Shown here piece after piece: positions 37,650 through 47,666 of a stretch of 64,000 nucleotides of DNA (position 1 is its first letter; each line of letters opens with the position of its first letter). The notes under the pieces were generated by a model. That model saw only the letters and a program-made list of their open reading frames with translations, was not told where the DNA came from and searched no databases. Both the position numbers and the translations under genes were made by a program. Origin of the DNA: Adiantum capillus-veneris (Eukaryota > Streptophyta > Polypodiopsida > Polypodiales > Pteridaceae). The stretch spans positions 82,739,881 to 82,803,880 of the forward strand of contig CM043957.1 in the NCBI GenBank assembly GCA_014529385.2, read 5' to 3'.

Positions 37650-39368
37650 GTGGAAGAGTGGAACCTAGGATCGGAGGATAATCCTAGGATGATCAAGGTC
37701 AACAAGCACCTCAACCTGGCAATGAAGGAAAAGGCACGTAAAATGTTCCATAACTATAAAGATGTGTTTGCCTGGGAACATACAGATCTGAAGGGAGTGG
37801 ATCCTGAAGTATGTCAACACCGAATACCGCTGAAACCAGATGCTAGGCCAGTATGACTGCAAAGATACCGGATGAACCCCAACTATGCAAAGAAGGTAAA
37901 GGAGGAGATTGATAATCTTCTCAAGGCTGGGTTCATCACAGAAGTGGCAAGCAGCGATTGGCTATTTCCCATAGTCGTCGTTCCCAAGAAGAATGGAAAA
38001 TTGAGAGTTTGTGTCGACTATAGGAAACTAAACGCCCAAACTATTAAAGATCCATTTCCCTTGCCTTTTACTGACATGTTGCTTGATGAGATCGCAGGAT
38101 ATGAAATGTATAGCTTCTTGGATGGTTATAGTGGCTATAACCAGTTACAGATCACTCCTAAAGATAGATCCAAGACCACTTTCATCACTGAGTGGGGAGC
38201 TTTCATGTATCTGGTGATGCCTTTTGGCCTGTGCAATGCACCAGCTACCTTTCAGCGGTGTATGATGGAGATGTTTAATTAATTTGATCATCGGTTCCTC
38301 GCCATTTTCATGGATCACTTTACTGTCTATTCAGATGAGGAACAACACCTCCTATTCCTAGAAATGGTTTTCAAACGCTGTCAGGAGAAGCGGATTTGTT
38401 TGAATCCATTCAAATATGTTTTTCTAGTCTGGAAGGGACAGCTACTGGGACATGAGGTTTCCCGCAATGGAATAGAGATGGCCAATGACAAAATTCAGTG
38501 TGTTCAGCAAGCTAAAGCACCCAGAACTGCTTCAGAGTTGAGCTCTTTCTTGGGTTATGTGAATCTCTATAGAAGATTTGTACATAAGTTTGCTTCCCAA
38601 GCAGTACCACTATATGAGCTTACAAAGAAGACCAGTAAGTTCAACTAGACTGCTGAATGCGAGGAGAGCTTCCAGAATCTAAAAAAATCCATTACCAGTA
38701 AACCAGTCCTTAGGCAACCAAACTGGGATATTATTTTCCATGTACATGTAGATGCTTCAAGATTGGCAATGGAGGCAATATTAGCTCAGCCAGACGGAAG
38801 AACTGATTATCCGGTTTATTTTTTCAGTCGTCGCAGATTCAGTCAGGCTGAACAAGGCTATACAACTACTGAGAGAGAAGCCCTTGGAATGGTTTTCAGT
38901 GCTACAAAGTTCAGGCATTACCTGTTGGGAAAGTTATTCCATTTTTATGTGGACCATCAGGCTCTTCTGTTTCTGATTAATAAAGTCATTATTCAAGGTG
39001 GGCTGATAAGATGGATGATGTTCCTAATGGAGTTTGAATTCAGAATTTTCCATAAGCCTGGCAAAAACCATTGTGGAGCTGATTTTCTCTCAAGAAGTAC
39101 GGAAGGGTATTCAGAATCACCCTTGAGAGATGAACCAGTGGATGCTAATTTATTTCAATTAGAGGCAGAAGAATCAGTTGATCCTGAATGGTATGATATT
39201 TATCAATTTCTTTCCCAAGGTGCCTTTCCAGAGGATTGGAAGCAGAATCAGAAGAAAGCTCTGATCATAAAAAGCCTGAAATTTACTATCATAGGAGATT
39301 ACTTTATCAACTGGGTGTTGATGGTATACTTTGACGTTGTGTCCCTATGGAAGGAAGAATGCAAGTGA
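37650..39368 (+). pseudogene. pol: Reverse transcriptase and RNase H of the 11.9-kb element, active site mutated
   Basis: RT blocks: FAWEHTDLKGVDPEV, FPIVVVPKKNGKLRVCVDY, FLDGYSGYNQLQI and MPFGLCNAPATFQRCM. The active site reads FMDHFTVYS (His codon at 38316) where family members have FMDDF, so the second catalytic Asp is lost. Stops occur at 37855, 38279 and 38646. RNase H keeps HVDASRLAMEAIL, DHQAL and GADFLSR. Only one RNase H is present, unlike the Tat-like elements nearby. RT could not work in this copy. Confidence 0.9.
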
Positions 39369-40554
39369 TTTCAGAAGCGCATAATGGTGAATCTGGTGGA
39401 CACTTTTCCAACGAAGTAACCTACAAGAAAATTCTGCAAGCTGGTCTGTGGTGGCAAACACTAATTGCTCATGTCAGAAGTTTTTGTAAAACTTGTGACA
39501 TATGCCAAAGAATGGGTCGACCAACAGCTACAGATATGACTCTTTGATGCCAGTACAACCACTGGGAGTGTTCATGAAATGGGGATTAGATTTTATGGGA
39601 CCTTTTGAGAAGGTTACCCCCAAGAAGAACAAGTACATAGTAATGGCTACTTGTTATGTAACCAAGTGGGTGGAAGCTAAGGCTCTTCCTGACAACACAT
39701 CCAAGTCAATTGCAAGGTTTCTATTTGAGAATATTGTCTGCCGATATGGATGTTCAGTAGAGATTGAGACCGATCAAGGAACACATTTTATCAATGACAC
39801 TATGGAAATCCTATTGGATATGCTTTCAATCAAGCATCGGAAATCTACTCCTTACTATCCCAGATGCAATGGACAGGCTGAAAGTAGCAACAAGACAATA
39901 AAGACTATTCTCACTAAGGTGGTGCAAAAGAAACCAGACCAGTGGGATTTTAAACTTTAGACTGCTCTATGGGCTTATAGGACAGCTTATAAGGTCACTA
40001 CTGGGATGACACTATTCAGAATGGTGTATGGCACTGAAGATGTGGTTCCTATGGAGTTTGTGATCCCATGTCTGAGAATGGCTGTGAAGTATGGCTTAGA
40101 CTTCAACCATAATCTTAAAAAACGGCTAGATGAACTGATACAGTTAGATGAACTCAGGCAACGGGCTATGTTGGAATAAGAAATTTTTCAACAACAAAGG
40201 AAGCACTGGCATGATTGCCAAATTAAAGTTCAGGAATTTCAGAAAGGAGATTTGGTGCTTCTATATCAGTCTAGACTGGGTCCAAATAAGCCAAACCTGA
40301 AGATTGCATGGGCAGGACCATTTGAGATAGAGTGGGTCTTCTCCAATGGCACAGTCAAACTGAAAGATTTATCTAGATTATTGTTGCCAGGAGTATATAA
40401 TGGGGCAAAGATCAAGCTTTATTATTCAGAGGCTAGAGAAAATGGGCAAGAACGAGGTACTAAGGAACTGGGACTTGCTGATCAAGAGATACCAGAATCA
40501 GACATTTTTGGGCTTTTTCATGTGCAACCAGTTCCAATTTCAGAACCAGTATAA
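39347..40554 (+). pseudogene. pol: Integrase of the 11.9-kb element
   Basis: Zinc-binding part EAHNGESGGHF ... CKTCDICQ at 39370-39510. The core has Asp in GLDFMGPF (about 39590), Asp in ETDQGTHFI (about 39772) and Glu in NGQAESSNKT (about 39880). The C-terminal domain keeps GPFEIEWVFSNGTVKL at about 40315. Stops at 39545, 39958 and 40177 interrupt the frame; the last stop, at 40552, is followed within 42 bases by the first ATG of the extra coding region. No chromodomain is visible. Confidence 0.88.
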
Positions 40555-40593
40555 GAAGAACCAGATCAGACTGATCTTAGAATCAGTACCAAT

Positions 40594-41712
40594 ATGGTTG
40601 AGCCAGACTGGAAACCAGTCGATTATCAGTGGGGACACACTTTTCAATTTTTAAGCGCCCAACGGTCAGATGGCACGCCAGTAGTAATTATTGTGAGGAT
40701 GGGTCGCAGTCTTGTCCAATGCATGTCTGCCATGACAGCAGCGATGCACACAAGTCTAGGAACGGTGAGTGGTGGAGCTTTTATGGCGAGAACACGTATA
40801 ACAGTCAGGAGAGTTGGCATTTTTCCTCACAAATCCCCTATGCGACGCTTTCCTCCTGTTAACCATTCTCCATCGCCAAGCTCCGAGGTTTCTTTGCTAC
40901 AGCCGCAAAGCTTGACCTCTGAAGAGACAGTTAACTGTCAGCTAGCTTTGCCAGCGACACCAGGGTACGGCTTTGAAACTTCAAGTAAGTCTTCTTCTCC
41001 TTCGCCTATTTCATCGTCTTCACAGTGTACGGGTAGAAGGAAACGCTCAGAGAAGATGCAGGAGTCTCTTGAGGAAACCCAGGCCATATTTGCTGCTGCA
41101 AAGGCAAGCCTTTCCATCATACCATACAGTAAAATCCAGTGTTATGTATTCACTTACCAAGCAATGACTCTGCTACAACTATGGGATCTCCGAGTTGTGT
41201 TGCAAGCTACAAGAATTGCTTTTGACGCAGACATCATCAAGAAAGTTCTTGATTCTTTCGACGCTGAAGATGGCAGTGCCATGGTAAATGGTAGAAAGGC
41301 GTCGGTGACATCAAAGACCATAGCTTTTGCATTCAGAATGCCCAACGAGCACAAACCATCTGTGGCAACTCCACAGCAGATAAGTATAGCTCTGAAGGAG
41401 GATGAAGCGGCTAAACGTAAGCGCAAGGCAATTGGTCAAGGAGTTCCACTAGTATTAGGACTGGAAGCTTCCACTGCTTACAGGTTTGTAGCCGAAGCAG
41501 TAAGACTTAAAAACAACCCAACGTATGTATCCGAGAAACTGTTTGCTATGCTATTGGCCAAGATATTGGATCCAAAGTTTCCTATTAACCTTTGTCAAAT
41601 CCTATCGCACAATCTACTCCAGCAAACTACTAAGCTAAAATCTCAAAATGTTTTTAAAGCTTGGTATGTTTGGCAATTTTTGTATTGGGCCACTACCTGC
41701 AGATGTTCATGA
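40594..41712 (+). pseudogene. Extra 3' ORF, N-terminal part (unknown; loosely like plant-transposon domain proteins)
   Basis: 372 codons downstream of integrase, where Athila and some Tat elements carry env-like or other ORFs. I do not recognise it firmly. A Ser/Pro-rich stretch (about residues 90-145) is followed by a predicted helical region and FDADIIKKVLDSFDAED ... NGRKASVTSKTIAFAFRMP at about 41220-41340. That layout resembles the putative plant transposon protein domain seen after pol in some plant Ty3 elements. A Lys/Arg block AAKRKRKAIG follows. No signal peptide or membrane segment typical of Env is evident. The frame slips near 41660 and continues in another frame through FIGPLP-like sequence. 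Confidence 0.6.
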
Positions 41713-42790
41713 GCAAGTAAAAAAGGCTTGGAGTGAAAAGCCGGTTTCATAGCCCAAGAATATTGAGCTGTCCTCAGACGATGAAGAAACGGACAGTCAG
41801 CAGACTACTTCAACAGACTTGAAAAGAAAAGCAACTGAAGAACATGCTGACAGTTCAAAGAAACCAAAGACTACACTGACAAAGAGCAGTGAGTTTTTGA
41901 GGCAGATAGAAAGCCAGGTCAAGACAGTGAATACTGAGAAAGTTTTAGTGAGCAAGACAGAGAAGCAATCTGCTCAGAAGACTGTGCCTAGCCAGTCAGT
42001 AGCACAAAGTACAGTTGCTACTGGTTCTGGAAAAGATCAGGCCAAAGAAACCACTTTTGAGAAGATAGCAGGCTAGTCAGTGGACAAAGGCAAGAGCCAC
42101 GGGGACAAAGGCAAAGGTCCAGCTTCTTCGACTCTGCCAGGTGGAGTTTCTACTCCAAACACTGAACACATTCTTCACCTGGTGAAACAAGACAAGTTGC
42201 AGCAAATGCAGACCCATCAATTGAAAGGGCATCTTCTGCTACGCAAAGCTGATTATGCAACTTTACCCTACATGGCTCCAGTGATAATATATGAGCCTAC
42301 TGATTCTGATCCAGTGATCCAGCTACAATTAAAGACAGATGTTCAGTCCTCATACAGTCTTCTTGGAATACCATTGTCAGTTGTATGGGACAACTGATGG
42401 AGGCTGTTGGATCAGAAGATGAAGTGGAAAAGCTTAAAGCTAACTTGAAGGAGGCTAAAGATCATATTGAAAATCTCCAGAAAGCCCGGGAAGAGTAGAA
42501 CATACAACACAGGGTACTGGAAGCTCATTCAGAAAGGGTTAATGAGTTGTTAAACAAGAAGCTAGCTAAGGCTGAATATGAGATAATGATCATCAAGAAT
42601 CAATGAAATGAAGCACTGAGAGCTACAGAACGGGCTGAAACAATGCTCAAAATGAAGCGGGGGGGATTCAACTCTCTGTTCATTCACCATACAGCTCTGA
42701 AGGCCTCTCTTGCTGAAAGATACATCTATAGCAGCTTGGCTGACATTAGGAAAAGTTTGGACTCAAAAATGGGCCTTGTAAGAATTGTTG
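41713..42790 (+). pseudogene. Extra 3' coding region, disordered and coiled-coil part
   Basis: Continues the previous ORF in another frame. A charged Ser/Thr/Lys-rich stretch (open pieces 41819-42076 and 42080-42397) with DKGKSHGDKGKGP is followed from about 42404 by a Glu/Lys/Leu pattern (SEDEVEKLKANLKEAKDHIENLQKA, cut by a TAG at 42496) that looks like a coiled coil. Stops at 42074, 42395, 42496 and 42604 break it. No homologue recognised; a structural or nucleic-acid binding role is only inference. Confidence 0.5.
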
Positions 42791-43219
42791 ATGTGGCATA
42801 GCTTTCAAAAAGTGGGGATCAGTAAATTTTTTGCAAATAAGATCCAAACTTGTTGGAGGTTGGATATTTAGAATCTACTCTTCAAATGCTATCTATTGAT
42901 ATATAGCATGCATGTATCGGACATTGCCTTCATGTAGATCTAGAAAAAGGTAATTTTAGATTATCGTAACGATAACAAAACCTGGCTAATTGAAAAAAAA
43001 TGGTATAACTTTCATAGAAGTCATCCAAAATTTTCGGACCTTGGCTCTTTAGAATTCATTTTTCAAGAACTTTCCAATGATAGGTCATATCATGGGGTTC
43101 TAAGCAATATTTAGAGAGGTCTACCGGGTTGCTTTCTTTTGTACAACTTTGATGATGTGGCACTCTTAAAAGGCCCAAAAATGAGTTCAAATTTTTCCTA
43201 ATGAATTCTAAATCCAACA
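42779..43219 (+). other. AT-rich non-coding block within the 3' coding region (possible intron or insertion)
   Basis: Coding character stops at a CTT|GTAAGA donor-like site and resumes after CCAACAG|GC, about 440 bp later. The sequence between is AT-rich with no ORF. The reading frames on the two sides do not join directly (off by one base), but this copy has many frameshifts. It could instead be an old insertion. Confidence 0.35.
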
Positions 43220-43820
43220 GGCAATGCTGTTTTCGATTTAGAGAATTTGAAGTCCTTGATGGAAAGTATGCAGAGTGATTTGCAGGACAAGGTGATTGAG
43301 TATAATACTGCTCTGATGAATCAAGCTATGTTGGATTATATTGAGCAGCAGACTTCTCCGGATGAGGTAGAAGAAGACAAGGAAGATTAAGACAAGGAGG
43401 ATGGAGCTGATAAGGAGGAGAATAACTAAGAAGGCATACAAATGATGATGCTGATGATGCCCCACCACCATCTCCACCTCCAGGACCTAGTACTGGTGGT
43501 ACAGGGCCAACTGAAGGAGGCCATAGCTAGACCAGCCAGGCCAGAATGAGGGCCAACAGGAAGGACAGAATGAAGGGCATCAGTCGAGCAACTAGCAGAC
43601 TGAAGAACAGCAGCCCAATCACACTAGGAATCAGCCAGCTGATCAGTCCCAGCTCAGCAAGGATGCTAAAGGGAAAATGAAAGTGCAGGATGAGGGATTA
43701 GTTGCTGATCATCAACTAGCAGACTGAAGAACAGCAGCCCAATCACACTAGGAATCAGCCAGCTGATCAGTCCCAGCTCAGCAAGGATGCTAAAGGGAAA
43801 ATGAAAGTGCAGGATGAGGG
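43220..43820 (+). pseudogene. Extra 3' coding region, Gln/Asp-rich part with a 124-bp duplication
   Basis: After the AT-rich block the frame FDLENLKSLMESMQSDL continues as an acidic stretch (DEVEEDKED) with stops at about 43388 and 43426. A Gln/Asn/Ser-rich region follows, in which a 124-bp unit is repeated (43591-43714 and 43715-43838). It links the coiled-coil part to the helical ORF at 43801. Confidence 0.5.
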
Positions 43821-43838
43821 ATTAGTTGCTTATCATCA
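43591..43838 (+). repeat. 124-bp tandem duplication
   Basis: Two almost identical units beginning ACTAGCAGACTGAAGAAC at 43591 and 43715. Confidence 0.9.
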
Positions 43839-44469
43839 ACATTCACTGCAGCTTATTACCCTGAATAGGCAATTGAGATTAGTTGCTTATCATCAACATT
43901 CACTGCAGCTTATTACCCTGAATAGGCAATTGAGACATCAACAAGCCTCCATAACCAGAAAATATCTGGAGGATGATGATGTCCTGACTGATTTGAAAAG
44001 ATTTCAAAGGCTATATGTTGGAGCCAGGGAAATGGTGGAGCATTGGAAATCAACAGCTTTCCATGATAAAGAAGTTTGCCGTTTACCTGCGCATCCAAGT
44101 ACAGTCCAGCTGCTGGAAATAGTTCTTGAATGGATACTCACTGCTGATGAGAGAGTGACAAACCCACACTTTCAAAGGCGGTCTACTGCAGGTTGTCGCT
44201 CCCTTGCCCTGAAATTAGAACTTCTACTGGGAAACAGACCAACTTACAGATGTATGAAGGATGCTAGGGAACAGCTAAAGGAAGTTTTGGTGCAAATGCA
44301 AACTACCAGAGGAGTCTTGGATCAGAGAGTCAAAGCCATTCTTGAGGACCAGACAGCCACTAGCAAAGGACCTCAGACTATAATGTCAGTCGGAGCACAG
44401 GCAACTGCTCTCCGAACATTGTTCCAGCTAGTGAGAATCACCAGAAAGATGATGCAGCAAGAGAACTAG
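43801..44469 (+). pseudogene. Extra 3' coding region, helical segment (unknown)
   Basis: 222 codons opening MKVQDEGLVAYHQHSLQLI. A 57-bp in-frame duplication (43821-43877 and 43878-43934) repeats LVAYHQHSLQLITLNRQLR. The rest is predominantly helical and charged (DVLTDLKRFQRLYVGAREM, QLKEVLVQMQTTRGVLDQR). I recognise no domain. The ATG may not be a real start, because coding character continues from upstream. It ends at a TAG at 44467. Confidence 0.5.
43821..43934 (+). repeat. 57-bp in-frame tandem duplication
   Basis: Units 43821-43877 and 43878-43934, 19 codons each, effectively identical. Confidence 0.9.
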
Positions 44470-45205
44470 GCTGTTCTCAATTTTTTAGAATTCGTGTCTG
44501 AATCTTCAGTTCTCTTGTATGCTTTTCCAGCAAGAGAGACAGAGATGCCAAGATTCTTTCTAGCAATGTATCTTCAACACCCAGAACCAGTTGATCGCCT
44601 TACATACTTCAAAATCACTAATGAGCTTCAGGATTGGTATGAGCAATCGACTGTGGAATGGAAGACTTGGAAAATGTTGTTCAATGATGCTCTCCAAATC
44701 AATGATATTCAGGCACTGAAAGAGGAGATGCATAGGATCCAGATGTGTATGGGCCAATGGAAGATTCAAATCAGAGGTCTGACCAGGATTACTAATCAGT
44801 TTTGCTACAACTTACGATCAAATCTTCTAAATTGCCTGAAAAGAATATTGCAGCAAAGCCGGGTCTGGCACCACAGTATAGGGAGATGGCTGAGATTATT
44901 TTCGAAGCTCAAGTCAAAACTAATTAGCCTCTTCCAGAAGGATGGATCCATACTGCTTCGCATTGTCATAAGCTGGCCAGAACCAGGATTAGCAAGGGCA
45001 GGCATACACTTTATGATCCTGACACCAAAACCTATCATTCCCTCACGCCTTATGAAGTAGAGATGACCACCGAAAGGCGGGATCAGCTTGAGTAGGAGGC
45101 CATTTACCGATTGATTCAGAAGGAGAATGCTGGTACTGGGACTTCTCAGGCACCCTCCAGGTCAAAGGGAAAACGGAAGACGGTCCAATGGAAGGATACT
45201 GGGTA
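44470..45205 (+). pseudogene. Extra 3' coding region, C-terminal segment (unknown)
   Basis: An open stretch (44494-45060) with FFLAMYLQHPEPVDRLTYF and a helical, Trp-containing centre (WYEQSTVEWKTWKMLF). Coding then appears to shift frame near 44920-45000 and continue as GRHTLYDPDTKTYHSL and a basic end SRSKGKRKTVQWKD before a stop at about 45205. No known domain. The basic C terminus suggests nucleic-acid binding or nuclear import, which is inference. Confidence 0.45.
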
Positions 45206-45249
45206 GTTCCATCTCAGAATTCAGTGGCGACTTTTCTTCCTCAGCGGGC

Positions 45250-45370
45250 AGGTGGAGATGAGAGCTCTACCTTGGCCTGATGAGAGCTCCACCCTGGCCT
45301 AGTGAGAGCTCTACCTTGGCCTTTTCAGCTGCCTCTCACAGTCCCTTGGCCTTTTCAACTGCCTCTCCCA
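45250..45370 (+). repeat. Short tandem repeats before the purine tract
   Basis: Three units of about 21 bp (GATGAGAGCTCTACCTTGGCC type) followed by two units containing TTGGCCTTTTCA.CTGCCTCTC. Confidence 0.8.
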
Positions 45371-45486
45371 ATCTTTGTATGGCCACTCTGTCAGTGGTCA
45401 AGCCGGTGGATTTTTCAATCTCACATCAGAATCAGACAAGGGAATTTTATTTTTTTTCAAAAATTTTGGAATCTTTCCAAAATTCA

Positions 45487-45502
45487 AGAAAGAAGGGAAG
45501 GA
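45487..45502 (+). other. Polypurine tract of the 11.9-kb element
   Basis: AGAAAGAAGGGAAGGA directly abuts the 3' LTR start at 45503. Confidence 0.85.
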
Positions 45503-45975
45503 TGTAGACGGCTGGATAGTTCACTATGTGGGAACGTCTTCTTAGGAGATGGGCAGCGAATTACTTAGTAGTTACTATGGTAATTACTACAGTAAACCCG
45601 AAGTGTTTAAATAGGACCCATTACATTGTAATCGGGTTGGCAATTGTTATCATTTGGGTTAGCACCTTGGCTACACTTGTACTTGAGAATCATTGGCAGT
45701 ATTGTTGGTTGTACTCTCTCTTTGTAAATCATATTCGCTGTAATCTTGATCCGTAATTCCAATCATGGCATAAATTCCAGTCGCACTTAATTCTCGTCCA
45801 GTCTTCTGAATCTGAACCTTATTTCCAGTACATAAGTTTGATTCTTATTTTAGTATCCAAATTCCAGTCTAGTTTCTAATTCCTGTCCAGTCTACTGTCT
45901 GAAATATTCCTACACTAGTAACTGAAATCGTCCAACACTGGAATTAGCTGTCTCAAGAGATCAGCTCCAATTCCA
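45503..45975 (+). repeat. 3' LTR of the 11.9-kb Ty3 element
   Basis: 473 bp, partner of 34091-34569, followed by ATGTC. Confidence 0.93.
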
Positions 45976-47660
45976 ATGTCACTGCTAAAGGATGCATAAG
46001 GACACATAGACACGTGATTCATAGCACACATAGACACGCTTATTGTTAATACTTTGGTAGTATGCTCATAAGCTGCTAGGTATTTCTCATATGGATTTTT
46101 TTGATAGCCAGGCTATAACGATAAAGTTTGCATATTTGTACATTCTAATGCACTCTTTGATGCATTTTCTGGGTCCTATAATGCTACCTCTCTTAACTTT
46201 TAATAATAATTGTAGGCTGATTGTAGAGAATTTAAACATCCACCTCACAATATGGTTTTGGTAGACCTGAGTAGGGGATCCATTGGCACTGTTATGTGCC
46301 TGGGTTTCTAACTATGCTAGTCATTTGGGTAACGAAAGATCTTGAGTAAGATATTATTACTTGGTTCAAACTTCTTGTCACCACATGGTTTTTTGCAATT
46401 GATGCTAGCCTTTTCACATTTATGGTGGTAGGTGTATGACTATAGCGTATGGCTGTAGCTGAGTATATTCACCTTATAAATTTAGTAATGGGAACTACTT
46501 TTCAACACTTTTTCTCCTTGTTGAATAGATGCATAACTTTTGAATTTAGTGTTAGTGCTTTACTTTGAACATACTCCAATGTTTTTAAATAGAGCCTTAA
46601 TCCTCACGTGCGGGTCTTGAATGAGATGGCAGTGGATTAGACTTTTGAAAATTAATTCAGAATACAAAGGAGATGCTGTCTGATTTTTTTTGGAATTAAA
46701 AGATGACAACATTATCATAAATTAAGGACTCGTGCTTTAAACTTAATATTTGATCTATGTTATGGTGTTAGTTTTTGTTGTAATTTTTTACACCAATAGC
46801 AAGGGGATGGAGTCGTTGACACTTGTCTTCCCAAGTAATGTTAGTTCTGACAAGGTTGTGTTTCTTGGATGGTGTGATAGATAAGGGATTTTTTCTTTGG
46901 GATTACAACAACAACTACAGCAATAACAGAGGATCGTCCAATGTAACAGCTGGATCCTTCTCCATGTAGATGTAGTGGAAGCTCATCCCAAAGTGTGAAG
47001 CCCTGGGTGGGACTGCCTAGAAGTGAACCTCCCATTAAATAGCCCCTTGGGTCTCATTCCCTATCCACACTTGCAGTCGGCCCCTTGGGCCTGGTCCTTG
47101 ACCATCGGGCATTGCCCAATGGTCAAGGGCCATCGGGCAATGCCATTACTCTCCCCTTAGAGAAGTGTCTTCATCATTGAAAACAAAACTGATGATGCAT
47201 TAATGCTTTCCAGAGTGGCATCTTGCAGGGATGCAACTGTTTTCTTAACCAAAACATGGTTCAGTAGGAGGTTCAATGAAACCAAAAGTAGCATCTTGAT
47301 TTTCCATATTGTTGTCATGTTGCCATCGCCTTGGTGTAACTGTCACATAGATAATATAGTGTGTAAACTCCATGTAGAACTCACTTGAGTAGCTAAATGA
47401 GTAATCACAACGAAGATGTACCCAAAGAGTACCTCTTTTCACTTTCCTTGAGTAACTTGCTGACGTAGCTCATCAGCCAAGTTTAAGTCCTTGACTTGTT
47501 TCAAATTTCATCAGTAAACACCCCCACTAGAGTTAGTGTTCACGGTTGAGAATCTGACTTATACATGAAAAGACAAAGCCTAATCGCTAACATGCTTTAA
47601 CTTATGGTAAGCAAACTCCAAGTAGACCAATAAATTCTTATTAATTGGATTTCTTGGTGC
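45976..47660. other. No recognisable gene
   Basis: AT-rich sequence with no ORF of recognisable family. A 29-bp near-perfect palindrome lies at 47098-47126. Somewhere near 47660 the truncated left end of the Tat-like element begins; its gag N terminus, leader and 5' LTR are absent. Confidence 0.5.
47098..47126. repeat. 29-bp near-perfect palindrome
   Basis: Arms TTGACCATCGGGCA and TGCCCAATGGTCAA around a single T, with one mismatch. A partial repeat of the arm (GGGCCATCGGGCAATGCC) follows at about 47128. Confidence 0.7.
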
Positions 47661-47666
47661 TAATAT

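Larger units (their letters stand above)
34091..45975 (+). mobile_element. 11.9-kb Ty3/Gypsy element with a long extra coding region after integrase
   Basis: LTRs at 34091-34569 (479 bp) and 45503-45975 (473 bp) start TGTAGA and end AATTCCA, flanked by ATTTC and ATGTC (4 of 5 match). PBS-like sequence follows at 34573. Gag with three zinc knuckles, protease, RT, one RNase H and integrase occupy 34645-40554. A further 4.6 kb (40594-45200) of coding-type sequence lies before the purine tract. Extra 3' ORFs are known in some plant Ty3 lineages (Athila, some Tat). Many stops, frameshifts, tandem duplications and a mutated RT active site show it is inactive. Confidence 0.93.

Noticed and set aside
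44494-45060. Env-like glycoprotein after pol
   Set aside because: No signal peptide, transmembrane segment or cysteine pattern of an Env is visible; kept only as an unknown ORF region.
47203-47442. Short ORFs on both strands that might be an exon of a host gene
   Set aside because: No family resemblance, no splice context, and both strands are equally open.
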